Source of the DNA: Eutreptiella sp. 'Long Island Sound 2002'
Taxonomy: Eukaryota; Euglenozoa; Euglenophyceae; Eutreptiales; Eutreptiaceae
Direction of reading: 5' to 3'
Length of the DNA stretch: 64,000 nt
NCBI GenBank assembly: GCA_964036045.1
Contig: OZ038399.1
Location: forward strand, 20,667,670 to 20,731,669
Shown here one piece after another: positions 22,371 to 38,250 of the stretch. Both the position numbers and the translations under genes were made by a program. Within the stretch, counting starts at the first letter, position 1, and every line of letters starts with the position of its first letter. The notes under the pieces are model-generated. The model ran no database searches and had not been told where the DNA came from. It saw only the letters and a list, made by a program, of their open reading frames with translations.

Positions 22371-25300
22371 GTGCAAGGAAGCCTGAACCTCACATTTGCG
22401 CACACGGGCAAATTCGGGCAAATTCTCTGCTACACGTGCGACGTGGTTCATATGGTACACGAACAGCATGATGCAGCTTGTTCTGGCCCGAGGGTTGAGT
22501 GGTCGAGATATGGGCAATACCAATTTGAAATGGGCATTGTGCGGGCACGTACTGTGAAGTTCAACCTGAAAATAGCGTCATTCGCGTGCAAGGGAGCCTA
22601 AAGCCCAGATTTGCGCACACGGGCAAATTTGGGCAAATTCTCTGCTACACGTGCGATGTGGTTCGTATGGTACACGAACAACATGCTGCAGCTTGTTCTG
22701 GCCAGAGGGTTAAGTGGTCGAGATATGGGCAATACCAATTTGAAATCGGCATTGTGCGGGCACGTACTGTTCGGTTCAACCTGGAAATAAGGTTATTCGC
22801 GTGCAAGGGAGCCTGAACCTCACATTTGCGCACACGGGCAAATTCGGGCAAATTCTCTGCTACACGTGCGACGTGGTTCGTATGGTACACGAACAGCATG
22901 ATGCACCTTGTTTTGGCCGGAGGGTTGAGTGGTCGAGATATGGGCAATACCAATTTGAAATGGGCATTGTGCGGGCACGTACTGTGAAGTTCAACCTGAA
23001 AATAGCGTCATTCGCGTGCAAGGGAGCCTAAAGCCCAGATTCGCGCACACGGGCTAATTCGGGCAAATTCTCTGCTACATGTGCGATGTGGTTCGTATGG
23101 TACACGAACAACATGCTGCAGCTTGTTCTGGCCAGAGGGTTACGTGGTCGAGATATGGGCAATACCAATTTGAAATCGGCATTGTGCGGGCACGTACTGT
23201 TCGGTTCAACCTGGAAATAAGGTTATTCGCGTGCAAGGGAGCCTGAACCTCACATTTGCGCACACGGGCAAATTCGGGCAAATTCTCTGCTACACGTGCG
23301 ACGTGGTTCATATGGTACGCGAACAGCATGATGCACCTTGTTCTGGCCGGAGGGTTGAGTGGTTGTGATATGGGCAATACCAATTTGCAATGGTCATTGT
23401 GCGGGCACGCACTGTTCAGTTCAACCTAAAAATAGCGTCCTTCACGTGCAAGGGAGCCTAAACCTCACATTTGCACACACGGGCAAATTCGGGCAAATTC
23501 TCTGCTACACGTGCGGGGTGGTTCGTATGGTACACGAACATCATGATGCACCTTGTTTTGGCCAGAGGGTTGAGTGGTCGAGATATGGGCAATACCAATT
23601 TGAAATGGTCATTGTGCGGGCACGCACTGTTCAGATCAACCTGAAAATAGCGTCCTTCGCGTGCAAGGGAGCCTAAACCTCACATTTGCACACACGGGCA
23701 AATTCGGGCAAATTCTCTGCTACACGTGCGACGTGGTTCATATGGTACGCGAACAGCATGATGCACCTTGTTCTGGCCGGAGGGTTGAGTGGTTGTGATA
23801 TGGGCAATACCAATTTGCAATGGTCATTGTGCGGGCACGCACTGTTCAGTTCAACCTAAAAATAGCGTCCTTCACGTGCAAGGGAGCCTAAACCTCACAT
23901 TTGCACACACGGGCAAATTCGGGCAAATTCTCTGCTACACGTGCGATGTGGTTCGTATGGTACACGAACAACATGCTGCAGCTTGTTCTGGCCAGAGGGT
24001 AAAGTGGTCGAGATATGGGCAATACCAATTTGAAATCGGCATTGTGCGGGCACGTACTGTTCGGTTCAACCTGGAAATAAGGTTATTCGCGTGCAAGGGA
24101 GCCTGAACCTCACATTTGCGCACACGGGCAAATTCGGGCAAATTCTCTGCTACAAGTGCGACGTGGTTCGTATGGTACACGAACAGCATGATGCACCTTG
24201 TTTTGACCAGGGGGTTGAGTGGTCGAGATATGGGCAATACCAATTTGGAATGGTCATTGTGCGGGCACGCACTGTTCAGTTCAACCTGAAAATAGCGTCC
24301 TTCACGTGCAAGGGAGCCTAAACCTCACATTTGCACACACGGGCAAATTCGAGCAAATTCTCCGCTACAGCTGCGACGTGGTTCGTATGGTACACGAACA
24401 GCATGATGCAGCTTGTTCTGGCCAGAGGGTTGAGTGGTCGCGATATGGGCAGCACCAATTTGAAATGGGCATTGTGCGGGCACGTACTGTTCAGTTCAAC
24501 CTGAAAATAGCGTCAGTCGTGTGCAAGGGAGCCTGAACCTCACATTTGCACACACGGGCAAATTCGGGCAAATTCTCTGCTACATGTGCGAGGTGGTTCG
24601 TATGGTACACGAACATCATGATGCACCTTGTTTTGACCAGGGGGTTGAGTGGTCGAGATATGGGCAATACCAATTTGGAATGGTCATTGTGCGGGCACGC
24701 ACTGTTCAGTTCAACCTGAAAATAGCGTCCTTCACGTGCAAGGGAGCCTAAACCTCACATTTGCACACACGGGCAAATTCGGGCAAATTCTCTGCTACAC
24801 GTGCGACCTGGTTCATATGGTACACGAACAGCATGATGCAGCTTGTTCTGGCCCGAGGGTTGAGTGGTCGAGATATGGGCAATACCAATTTGAAATCGGC
24901 ATTGTGCGGGCACGTACTGTTCGGTTCAACCTGGAAATAAGGTTATTCGCGTGCAAGGGAGCCTGAACCTCACATTTGCGCACACGGGCAAATTCGGGCA
25001 AATTCTCTGCTACACGTGCGGGGTGGTTCGTATGGTACGCGAACATCATGATGCACCTTGTTTTGGCCGGAGGGTTGAGTGGTTGTGATATGGGCAATAC
25101 CAATTTGAAATGGGCATTGTGCGGGCACGTACTGTTCAGTTCAACCTGAAAATAGCGTCATTCACGTGCAAGGGAGCCTAAAGCCCAGATTTGCGCACAC
25201 GGGCAAATTTGGGCAAATTCTCTGCTACACGTGCGATGTGGTTCGTATGGTACACGAACAACATGCTGCAGCTTGTTCTGGCCAGAGGGTTAAGTGGTCG

Positions 25301-28300
25301 AGATATGGGCAATACCAATTTGAAATCGGCATTGTGCGGGCACGTACTGTTCGGTTCAACCTGGAAATAAGGTTATTCGCGTGCAAGGGAGCCTGAACCT
25401 CACATTTGCGCACACGGGCAAATTCGGGCAAATTCTCTGCTACACGTGCGGGGTGGTTCGTATGGTACACGAACATCATGATGCACCTTGTTTTGGCCAG
25501 AGGGTTGAGTGGTCGAGATATGGGCAATACCAATTTGAAATGGTCATTGTGCGGGCACGCACTGTTCAGATCAACCTGAAAATAGCGTCCTTCGCGTGCA
25601 AGGGAGCCTAAACCTCACATTTGCACACACGGGCAAATTCGGGCAAATTCTCTGCTACACGTGCGACGTGGTTCATATGGTACGCGAACAGCATGATGCA
25701 CCTTGTTCTGGCCGGAGGGTTGAGTGGTTGTGATATGGGCAATACCAATTTGGAATGGTCATTGTGCGGGCACGCACTGTTCAGTTCAACCTAAAAATAG
25801 CGTCCTTCACGTGCAAGGGAGCCTAAACCTCACATTTGCACACACGGGCAAATTCGGGCAAATTCTCTGCTACACGTGCGATGTGGTTCGTATGGTACAC
25901 GAACAACATGCTGCAGCTTGTTCTGGCCAGAGGGTTAAGTGGTCGAGATATGGGCAATACCAATTTGAAATGGGCATTGTGCGGGCACGCACTGTTCGGT
26001 TCAACCTGGAAATAAGGTTATTCGCGTGCAAGGGAGCCTGAACCTCACATTTGCGCACACGGGCAAATTCGGGCAAATTGTCTGCTACACGTGCGACGTG
26101 GTTCGTATGGTACACGAACAGCATGATGCAGCTTGTTCTGGCCAGAGGGTTGAGTGGTCGCGATATGGGCAACACCAATTTGAAATGGGCATTGTGCGGG
26201 CACGTACTGTTCAGTTCAACCTGAAAATAGCGTCACTCGTGTGCAAGGGAGCCTGAACCTCACATTTGCACACACGGGCAAATTCGGGCAAATTCTCTGC
26301 TACATGTGCGAGGTGGTTCGTATGGTACACGAACATCATGATGCACCTTGTTTTGACCAGGGGGTTGAGTGGTCGAGATATGGGCAATACCAATTTGGAA
26401 TGGTCATTGTGCGGGCACGCACTGTTCAGTTCAACCTGAAAATAGCGTCCTTCACGTGCAAGGGAGCCTAAACCTCACATTTGCACACACGGGCAAATTC
26501 GGGCAAATTCTCTGCTACACGTGCGACGTGGTTGGTATGGTACACGAACAGCATGATGCAGCTTCTTCTGGCAGGAGGGTTGAGTGGTTGTGATATGGCA
26601 ATACCAATTTGAAATGGGCATGGTGCGGGCACGTACTGTGAAGTTCAACCTGAAAATAGCGTCATTCGCGTGCAAGGGAGCCTAAAGCCCAGATTTGCGC
26701 ACACGGGCAAATTCGGGCAAATTCTCTGCTACACGTGCGATGTGGTTCGTATGGTACACGAACAGCATGATGCAGCTTGTTCTGGCCGGAGGGTTGAGTG
26801 GTTGGGATATGGGCAATACCAATTTGAAATGGGCATTGTGCGGGCACGTACTGTGAAGTTCAACCTGAAAATAGCGTCATTCGCGTGCAAGGGAGCCTAA
26901 AGCCCACATTTGCGCACACGGGCAAATTCGGGCAAATTCTCTGCTACACGTGCGACGTGGTTCGTATGGTACACTAACAGCATGATGCAGCTTGTTCTGG
27001 CCGGAGGGTTGAGTGGTCGCGATATGGGCAATACCAATTTGAAATCGGCATTGTGCGGGCACGTATTGTTCAGTTCAACCTGAAAAAAGCGTCCTTCGCG
27101 TGCAAGGGAGCCTAAACCTCACATTTGCACACACGGGCAAATTCGAGCAAATTCTCTGCTACGGGTGCGGCGTGGTTCGTATGGTACGCGAACAGCATGA
27201 TGCACCTTGTTCTGGCCGGAGGGTTGAGTGGTTGTGATATGGGCAATACCAATTTGAAATGGGCATTGTGCGGGCACGTACTGTTCAGTTCAACCTGAAA
27301 ATAGCGTCAGTCGTGTGCAAGGGAGCCTGAACCTCACATTTGCACACACGGGCAAATTCGGGCAAATTCTCTGCTACATGTGCGAGGTGGTTCGTATGGT
27401 ACACGAACATCATGATGCACCTTGTTTTGACCAGGGGGTTGAGTGGTCGAGATATGGGCAATACCAATTTGGAATGGGCATTGTGCGGGCACGTACTGTG
27501 AAGTTCAACCTGAAAATAGCGTCCTTCACGTGCAAGGGAGCCTAAACCTCACATTTGCACACACGGGCAAATTCGGGCAAATTCTCTGCTACACGTGCGG
27601 GGTGGTTCGTATGGTACACGAACATCATGATGCCCTTGTTTTGGCCAGAGGGTTGAGTGGTCGAGATATGGGCAATACCAATTTGAAATGGTCATTGTGC
27701 GGGCACGCACTGTTCAAATCAACCTGAAAATAGCGTCCTTCGCGTGCAAGGGAGCCTAAACCTCACATTTGCACACACGGGCAAATTCGGGCAAATTCTC
27801 TGCTACACGTGCGACGTGGTTCACATGGTACGCGAACAGCATGATGCACCTTGTTCTGGCCGGAGGGTTGAGTGGTTGTGATATGGGCAATACCAATTTG
27901 GAATGGTCATTGTGCGGGCACGCACTGTTCAGTTCAACCTAAAAATAGCGTCCTTCACGTGCAAGGGAGCCTAAACCTCACATTTGCACACACGGGCAAA
28001 TTCGGGCAAATTCTCTGCTACACGTGCGATGTGGTTCGTATGGTACACGAACAACATGCTGCAGCTTGTTCTGGCCAGAGGGTTAAGTGGTCGAGATATG
28101 GGCAATACCAATTTGAAATCGGCATTGTGCGGGCACGTACTGTTCGGTTCAACCTGGAAATAAGGTTATTCGCGTGCAAGGGAGCCTGAACCTCACATTT
28201 GCGCACACGGGCAAATTCGGGCAAATTCTCTGCTACACGTGCGACGTGGTTCGTATGGTACACGAACAGCATCATGCAGCTTGTTCTGGCCAGAGGGTTG

Positions 28301-31300
28301 AGTGGTCGCGATATGGGCAACACCAATTTGAAATGGGCATTGTGCGGGCACGTACTGTTCAGTTCAACCTGAAAATAGCGTCACTCGTGTGCAAGGGAGC
28401 CTGAACCTCACATTTGCACACACGGGCAAATTCGGGCAAATTCTCTGCTACATGTGCGAGGTGGTTCGTATGGTACACGAACATCATGATGCACCTTGTT
28501 TTGACCAGGGGGTTGAGTGGTCGAGATATGGGCAATACCAATTTGGAATGGTCATTGTGCGGGCACGCACTGTTCAGTTCAACCTGAAAATAGCGTCCTT
28601 CACGTGCAAGGGAGCGTAAACCTCACATTTGCACACACGGGCAAATTCGGGCAAATTCTCTGCTACACGTGCGACGTGGTTCGTATGGTACACGAACAGC
28701 ATGATGCAGCTTCTTCTGGCAGGAGGGTTGAGTGGTTGTGATATGGCAATACCAATTTGAAATGGGCATTGTGTGGGCACGTACTGTGAAGTTCAACCTG
28801 AAAATAGCGTCATTCGCGTGCAAGGGAGCCTAAAGCCCTGATTTGCGCACACGGGCAAATTCGGGCAAATTCTCTGCTACACGTGCGATGTGGTTCGTAT
28901 GGTACACGAACAGCATGATGCAGCTTGTTCTGGCCCGAGGGTTGAGTGGTCGCGATATGGGCAATACCAATTTGAAATCGGCATTGTGCGGGCACGTACT
29001 GTTCAGTTCAACCTGAAAATAGCGTCCTTCGCGTGCAAGGGAGCCTAAACCTCACATTTGCACACACGGGCAAAATCGGGCAAATTCTCTGCTACAGGTG
29101 CGACGTGGTTCGTATGGTACGCGAACAGCATGATGCACCTTGTTCTGGCCGGAGGGTTGAGTGGTTGTGATATGGGCAATACCAATTTGAAATGGGCATT
29201 GTGCGGGCACGTACTGTTCAGTTCAACCTGAAAATAGCGTCAGTCGTGTGCAAGGGAGCCTGAACCTCACATTTGCACACACGGGCAAATTCGGGCAAAT
29301 TCTCTGCTACATGTGCGAGGTGGTTCGTATGGTACACGAACATCATGATGCACCTTGTTTTGACCAGGGGGTTGAGTGGTCGAGATATGGGCAATACCAA
29401 TTTGGAATGGTCATTGTGCGGGCACGCACTGTTCAGTTCAACCTGAAAATAGCGTCCTTCACGTGCAAGGGAGCCTAAACCTCACATTTGCACACACGGG
29501 CAAATTTGGGCAAATTCTCTGCTACACGTGCGACGTGGTTCGTATGGTACACGAACAGCATGATGCAGCTTCTTCTGGCCGGAGGGTTGAGCGGTTGTGA
29601 TATGGGCAATACCAATTTGAAATGGGCATTGTGCGGGCACGTACTGTGAAGTTCAACCTGAAAATAGCGTCGTTCGCGTGCAAGGGAGCCTAAAGCCCAG
29701 ATTTGCGCACACGGGCAAATTCGGGCAAATTCTCTGCTACACGTGCGATGTGGTTCGTATGGTACACGAACAGCATGATGCAGCTTGTTCTGGCCGGAGG
29801 GTTGAGTGGTTGGGATATGGGCAATACCAATTTGAAATGGGCATTGTGCGGGCACGTACTGTGAAGTTCAACCTGAAAATAGCGTCATTCGCGTGCAAGG
29901 GAGCCTAAAGCCCACATTTGCGCACACGGGCAAATTCGGGCAAATTCTCTGCTACACGTGCGACGTGGTTCGTATGGTACACTAACAGCATGATGCAGCT
30001 TGTTCTGGCCAGAGGGTTGAGTGGTCGCGATATGGGCAATACCAATTTGAAATCGGCATTGTGCGGGCACGTACTGTTCAGTTCAACCTGAAAATAGCGT
30101 CCTTCACGTGCAAGGGAGCCTAAACCTCACATTTGCACACACGGGCAAATTCGAGCAAATTCTCTGCTACACGTGCGACGTGGTTCGTATGGTACGCGAA
30201 CAGCATGATGCACCTTGTTCTGGCCGGAGGGTTGAGTGGTTGTGATATGGGCAATACCAATTTGAAACGGGCATTGTGCGGGCACGTACTGTGAAGTTCA
30301 ACCTGGAAATAGCGTCACTCGTGTGCAAGGGAGCCTAAACCTCACATTTGCACACACGTGCAAATTCGGGCAAATTCTCTGCTACACGTGCGACGTGGTT
30401 CGTATGGTACACGAACATCATGATGCACCTTGTTTTGGCCAGAGGGTTGAGTGGTCGAGATATGGGCAATACCAATTTGAAATTGTCATTATGCGGGCAC
30501 GCACTGTTCAGTTCAACCTGAAAATAGCGTCATTCGCGTGCAAGGCAGCCTAAAACCCACATATGCGCACACGGGCAAATTCGAGCAAATTCTCTGTTAC
30601 AGGTGCGACGTGGTTCGTATGGTACACTAACAGCATGATGCAGCTTGTTCTGGCCAGAGGGTTGAGTGGTCGAGATATGGGCAATACCAAAATGAAATGG
30701 GCATTGTGCGGGCACGTACTGTTCAGTTCAACCTGGAAATAGCGTCATTCGCGTGCAAGGGAGCCTGAACCTCACATTTGCACACACGTGCAGATTCGGG
30801 CAAATTCTCTGCTACACGTGCGACGTGGTTCGTATGGTACGCGAACAGCATGATGCACCTTGTTCTGGCCAGAGGTTTGAGTGGTCGAGATATGGGCAAT
30901 ACCAATTTGAAATCGGCATTGTGCGGGCACGTACTGTTCGGTTCAACCTGAAAATAGTGTCACTCGTGTGCAAGGGAGCCTAAACCTCACATTTGCACAC
31001 ACGGGCAAATTCGGGCAAATTCTCTGCTACACGTGCGATGTGGTTCGTATGGTACACGAACAGCATGATGCAGCTTGTTCTGGCCGGAGGGTTGAGTGGT
31101 TGTGATATGGGCAATACCAATTTGAAATGGGCATTGTGCGGGCACGTACTGTGAAGTTCAACCTGAAAATAGCGTCATTCGCGTGCAAGGGAGCCTAAAA
31201 CCCACATATGCGCACACGGGCAAATTCGAGCAAATTCTCTGCTACAGGTGCGACGTGGTTCCTATGGTACACGAACATCATGATGCAGCTTTGTCTGGCC

Positions 31301-33762
31301 TGAGGGTTGAGTGGTCGAGATATGGGCAACACCAATTGGAAACGGGCATTGTGCGGACACGTACTGTTCAGTTCAACCTGAAAATAGCGTCACTCGTGTG
31401 CAAGGGAGCCTAAAGCCCAGATTTGCGCACACGGGCAAATTCGGGCAAATTCTCTGCTACACGTGCGACGTGGTTCGTATGGTACATGAACAGCATGATG
31501 CAGCTTGTTCTGGCCAGAGGGTTGAGTGGTCGCGATATGGGCAACACCAATTTGAAACGGGCATTGTGCGGACACGTACTGTTCAGTTCAACCTGAAAAT
31601 AGCGTCACTCGTGTGCAAGGGAGCCTGAACCTCACATTTGCACACACGGGCAAATTCGGGCAAATTCTCTGCTACATGTGCGAGGTGGTTCGTATGGTAC
31701 ATGAACATCAGGATGCACCTTGTTTTGACCAGGGGGTTGAGTGGTCGAGATATGGGCAATACCAAATTGAAGCGGGTATTGTGCGGGCACGTACTGCGAA
31801 GTTCAACCTGAAAATAGCGTCATTTGCGTGCAAGGGAGCCTAAAGCCCAGATTTGCGCACACGGGCAAATTCGGGCAAATTCTCTGCTACACGTGCGATG
31901 TGGTTCGTATGGTACACGAACATCATGATGCACCTTGTTTTGACCAGGGGGTTGAGTGGTCGAGATATGGGCAATACCAATTTGGAATGGTCATTGTGCG
32001 GGCACGCACTGTTCAGTTCAACCTGAAAATAGCGTCCTTCACGTGCAAGGGAGCCTAAACCTCACATTTGCACACACGGGCAAATTCGGGCAAATTCTCT
32101 GCTACACGTGCGACGTGGTTCGTATGGTACACTAACAGCATGATGCAGCTTGTTGTGCCCAGAGGGTTGAGTGGTTGAGAAATGGGCAATACCAAATTGA
32201 AACGGCCATTGTGCGGGCACGTACTGTTCAGTTCAACCTGAAAATAGCGTCATTCGCGTGCAAGGGAGCCTAAAGCCCAGATTTGCGCACACGGGCAAAT
32301 TCGGGCAAATTCTCTGCTACACGTGCGATGTGGTTCGTATGGTACACGAACATCATGATGCACCTTGTTTTGACCAGGGGGTTGAGTGGTCGAGATATGG
32401 GCAATACCAATTTGGAATGGTCATTGTGCGGGCACGCACTGTTCAGTTCAACCTGAAAATAGCGTCCTTCACGTGCAAGGGAGCCTAAACCTCACATTTG
32501 CACACACGGGCAAATTCGGGCAAATTCTCTGCTACACGTGCGACGTGGTTCGTATGGTACACTAACAGCATGATGCAGCTTGTTCTGGCCAGAGGGTTGA
32601 GTGTTCGAGATGTGGGCAATACCAATTTGAAATGGGCATTGTGCGGGCACGCACTGTTCAGTTCAACCTGAAAATAGCGTCCTTCACGTGCAAGGGAGCC
32701 TAAACCTCACATTTGCACACACGGGCAAATTCGGGCAAATTCTCTGCTACACGTGCGACGTGGTTCATATGGTACACGAATAGCATGATGCAGCTTGTTC
32801 TGGCCAGAGGGTTGAGTGGTTGTGATATGGGCAATACCAATTTGAAATGGGCATTGTGCGGGCACATACTGTGAAGTTCAACCTGAAAATAGCGTCACTC
32901 GTGTGCAAGGGAGCCTAAACCTCACATTTGCATACACGGGCAAATTCGGGCAAATTCTCTGCTACACGTGCGACGTGGTTCGTATGGTACACGAACAGCA
33001 TGATGCAGCTTGTTCTGGCCGGAGGGTTGAGTGGTTGTGATATGGGCAATACCAATTTGAAATCGGCATTGTGCGGGCACGTACTATTCAGTTCAACCTG
33101 AAAATAGCGTCCTTCACGTGCAAGGGAGCCTAAACCTCACATTTGCACACACGGGCAAATTCGGGCAAATTCTCTGCTACACGTGCGACGTGGTTCGTAT
33201 GGTACACGAACAGCATGATGCAGCTTGTTCTGGCCGGAGGGTTGAGTGGTTGTGATATGGGCAATACCAATTTGAAATGGGCATTGTGCGGGCACGTACT
33301 GTGAAGTTCAACCTGAAAATAGCGTCGTTCGCGTGCAAGGGAGCCTAAAGCCCAGATTTGCGCACACGGGCAAATTCGGGCAAATTCTCTGCAACACGTG
33401 CGATGTGGTTCGTATGGTACACGAACAACATGCTGCAGCTTGTTCTGGCCAGAGGGTTGAGTGGTCGAGATATGGGCAATACCAATTTGAAATCGGCATT
33501 GTGCGGGCACGTACTGTTCGGTTCAACCTGGAAATAAGGTTATTCGCGTGCAAGGGAGCCTGAACCTCACATTTGCACACACGGGCAAATTCGGGCAAAT
33601 TCTCTGCTACACGTGCGACGTGGTTCGTATGGTACACGAATAGCATGATGCAGCTTGTTGTGGCCAGAGGGTTGAGTGGTTGAGATATGGGCAATACCAA
33701 ATTGAAACGGCCATTGTGCGGGCACGTACTGTTCAGTTCAACCTGAAAATAGCGTCATTCGC

Positions 33763-36700
33763 GTGCAAGGGAGCCTAAAGCCCAGATTTGCGCACACGGG
33801 CAAATTCGGGCAAATTCTCTGCTACACGTGCGATGTGGTTCGTATGGTACACGAACAACATGCTGCAGCTTGTTCTGGCCATAGGGTTAAGTGGTCGAGA
33901 TATGGGCAATACCAATTTGAAATCGGCATTGTGCGGGCACGTACTGTGAAGTTCAACCTGGAAATAAGGTTATTCGCGTGCAAGGGAGCCTGAACCTCAC
34001 ATTTGCACACACGGGCAAATTCGGGCAAATTCTCTGCTACACATGCGACGTGGTTCGTATGGTACACGAATAGCATGATGCAGCTTGTTGTGGCCAGAGG
34101 ATTGAGTGGTTGAGATATGGGCAATACCAAATTGAAACGGCCATTGTGCGGGCACGTACTGTTCAGTTCAACCTGAAAATAGCGTCATTCGCGTGCAAGG
34201 GAGCCTGAAGCCCAGATTTGCGCACACGGGCAAATTCGGGCAAATTCTCTGCTACACGTGCGATGTGGTTCGTATGGTACACGAACATCATGATGCACCT
34301 TGTTTTGACCAGGGGGTTGAGTGGTCGAGATATGGGCAATACCAATTTGGAATGGTCATTGTGCGGGCACGCACTGTTCAGTTCAACCTGAAAATAGCGT
34401 CCTTCATGTGCAAGGGAGCCTAAACCTCACATTTGCACACACGGGCAAATTCGGGCAAATTCTCTGGTACACGTGCGACGTGGTTCGTATGGTACACGAA
34501 CATCATGATGCACCTTGTTTTGACCAGGGGGTTGAGTGGTCGAGATATGGGCAATACCGATTTGGAATGGTCATTGTGCGGGCACGCACTGTTCAGTTCA
34601 ACCTGAAAATAGCGTCCTTCACGTGCAAGGGAGCCTAAACCTCACATTTGCACACACGGGCAAATTCGGGCAAATTCTCTGCTACACGTGCGGGGTGGTT
34701 CGTATGGTACACGAACATCATGATGCACCTTGTTTTGGCCAGAGGGTTGAGTGGTCGAGATATGGGCAATACCAATTTGAAATGGTCATTGTGCGGGCAC
34801 GCACTGTTCAGTTCAACCTGAAAATAGTGTCCTTCGCGTGCAAGGGAGCCTAAACCCCACATTTGCACACACGGGCAAATTCGGGCAAATTCTCTGCTAC
34901 ACGTGCGACGTGGTTCGTATGGTACACGAACAGCATGATGCAGCTTGTTCTGGCCAGAGGGTTGAGTGGTCGCGATATGGGCAACACCAATTTGAAATGG
35001 GCATTGTGCGGGCACGTACTGTGAAGTTCAACCTGAAAATAGCGTCACTCGTGTGCAAGGGAGCCTAAACCTCACGTTTGCATACACGGGCAAATTCGGG
35101 CAAATTCTCTGCTACACGTGCGACGTGGTTCGTATGGTACACGAACAGCATGATGCAGCTTGTTCTGGCCGGAGGGTTGAGTGGTTGTGATATGGGCAAT
35201 ACCAATTTGAAATCGGCATTGTGCGGGCACGTACTGTTCAGTTCAACCTGAAAATAGCGTCCTTCACGTGCAAGGGAGCCTAAACCTCACATTTGCACAC
35301 ACGGGCAAATTCGGGCAAATTATCTGCTACACGTGCGACGTGGTTCGTATGGTACACGAACAGCATGATGCAGCTTGTTCTGGCCGGAGGGTTGAGTGGT
35401 TGTGATATGGGCAATACCAATTTGAAATGGGCATTGTGCGGGCACGTACTGTGAAGTTCAACCTGAAAATAGCGTCATTCGCGTGCAAGGGAGCCTAAAG
35501 CCCAGATTTGCGCACACGGGCAAATTCGGGCAAATTCTCTGCTACACGTGCGATGTGGTTCGTATGGTACACGAACAACATGCTGCAGCTTGTTCTGGCC
35601 AGAGGGTTGAGTGGTCGAGATATGGGCAATACCAATTTGAAATCGGCATTGTGCGGGCACGTACTGTTCGGTTCAACCTGGAAATAAGGTTATTCGCGTG
35701 CAAGGGAGCCTGAACCTCACATTTGCACACACGGGCAAATTCGGGCAAATTCTCTGCTACACGTGCGACGTGGTTCGTATGGTACACGAATAGCATGATG
35801 CAGCTTGTTGTGGCCAGAGGGTTGAGTGGTTGAGATATGGGCAATACCAATTTGAAATCGGCATTGTGCGGGCACGTACCGTTCAGTTCAACCTGAAAAT
35901 AGCGTCCTTCACGTGCAAGGGAGCCTAAACCTCACATTTGCACACACGGGCAAATTCGGGCAAATTATCTGCTACACGTGCGACGTGGTTCGTATGGTAC
36001 ACGAACAGCATGATGCAGCTTGTTCTGGCCGGAGGGTTGAGTGGTTGAGATATGGGCAATACCAAATTGAAACGGCCATTGTGCGGGCACGTACTGTTCA
36101 GTTCAACCTGAAAATAGCGTCATTCGCGTGCAAGGGAGCCTAAAGCCCAGATTTGCGCACACGGGCAAATTCGGGCAAATTCTCTGCTACACGTGCGATG
36201 TGGTTCGTATGGTACACGAACAACATGCTGCAGCTTGTTCTGGCCATAGGGTTAAATGGTCGAGATATGGGCAATACCAATTTGAAATCGGCATTGTGCG
36301 GGCACGTACTGTGAAGTTCAACCTGGAAATAAGGTTATTCGCGTGCGGGGGAGCCTGAACCTCACATTTGCACACACGGGCAAATTCGGGCAAATTCTCT
36401 GCTACACATGCGACGTGGTTCGTATGGTACACGAATAGCATGATGCAGCTTGTTGTGGCCAGAGGGTTGAGTGGTTGAGATATGGGCAATACCAAATTGA
36501 AACGGCCATTGTGCGGGCACGTACTGTTCAGTTCAACCTGAAAATAGCGTCATTCGCGTGCAAGGGAGCCTAAAGCCCAGATTTGCGCACACGGGCAAAT
36601 TCGGGCAAATTCTCTGCTACACGTGCGATGTGGTTCGTATGGTACACGAACATCATGATGCACCTTGTTTTGACCAGGGGGTTGAGTGGTCGAGATATGG

Positions 36701-38250
36701 GCAATACCAATTTGGAATGGTCATTGTGCGGGCACGCACTGTTCAGTTCAACCTGAAAATAGCGTCCTCCATGTGCAAGGGAGCCTAAACCTCACATTTG
36801 CACACACGGGCAAATTCGGGCAAATTCTCTGCTACACGTGCGATGTGGTTCGTATGGTACACGAACATCATGATGCACCTTGTTTTGACCAGGGGGTTGA
36901 GTGGTCGAGATATGGGCAATACCAATTTGGAATGGTCATTGTGCGGGCACGCACTGTTCAGTTCAACCTGAAAATAGCGTCATTCGCGTGCAAGGGAGCC
37001 TAAACCTCACATTTGCACACACGGGCAAATTCGGGCAAATTCTCTGCTACACGTGCGACGTGGTTCATATGGTACACGAATAGCATGATGCAGCTTGTTG
37101 TGGCCAGAGGGTTGAGTGGTTGAGATATGGGCAATACCAAATTGAAACGGTTATTGTGCGGGCACGTACTGCGAAGTTCAACCTGAAAATAGTGTCCATC
37201 GCGTGCAAGGGAGCCTAAACCCCACATTTGCACACACGGGCAAATTCGGGCAAATTCTCTGCTACACGTGCGACGTGGTTCGTATGGTACACGAACAGCA
37301 TGATGCACCTTGTTCTGGCCAGAGGGTTGTGTGCTTGTGATATGGGCAATACCAATTTGAAATGGGCATTGTGCGGGCACGTACTGTGAAGTTCAACCTG
37401 AAAATAGCGTCACTCGTGTGCAAGGGAGCCTAAACCTCACATTTGCACACACGGGCGAATTCGGGCAAATTCTCTGCTACACGTGCGATGTGGTTCGTAT
37501 GGTACACGAACAGCATGATGCAGCTTGTTCTGGCCGGAGGGTTGAGTGGTTGTGATATGGGCAATACCAATTTGAAATCGGCATTGTGCGGGCACGTACT
37601 GTTCAGTTCAACCTGAAAATAGTGTCCTTCACGTGCAAGGGAGCCTAAACCTCACATTTGCACACACGGGCAAATTCGGGCAAATTCTTTGCTACACGTG
37701 CGACGTGGTTCGTATGGTACACGAACAGCATGATGCAGCTTGTTCTGGCCGGAGGGTTGAGTGGTTGTGATATGGGCAATACCAATTTGAAATGGGCATT
37801 GTGCGGGCACGTACTGTGAAGTTCAACCTGAAAATAGCGTCATTCGTGTGCAAGGGAGCCTAAAGCCCAGATTTGCACACACGGGCAAATTCGGGCAAAT
37901 TCTCTGCTACACGTGCGATGTGGTTCGTATGGTACACGAACAACATGCTGCAGCTTGTTCTGGCCAGAGGGTTGAGTGGTCGAGATATGGGCAATACCAA
38001 TTTGAAATGGGCATTGTGCGGGCACGTACTGTTCGGTTCAACCTAGAAATAAGGTTATTCGCGTGCAAGGGAGCCTGAACCTCACATTTGTACACACGGG
38101 CAAATTCGGGCAAATTCTCTGCTACACGTGCGACGTGGTTTGTATGGTACACGAATAGCATGATGCAGCTTGTTGTGGCCAGAGGGTTGAGTGGTTGAGA
38201 TATGGGCAATACCAAATTGAAACGGCCATTGTGCGGGCACGTACTGTTAA
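33763..38250 (+). repeat. Higher-order repeat: 11-monomer block (2365 bp), about two copies
   Basis: Sites at 33763, 33822, 34193, 34321 and 35483 recur at 36128, 36187, 36558, 36686 and 37848, each 2365 bp (11 x 215) later. A shared marker is GGCCATAGGGTTAA near 33887 and 36242. The copies diverge more than the 9-mer block, and the right limit is approximate. Confidence 0.8.
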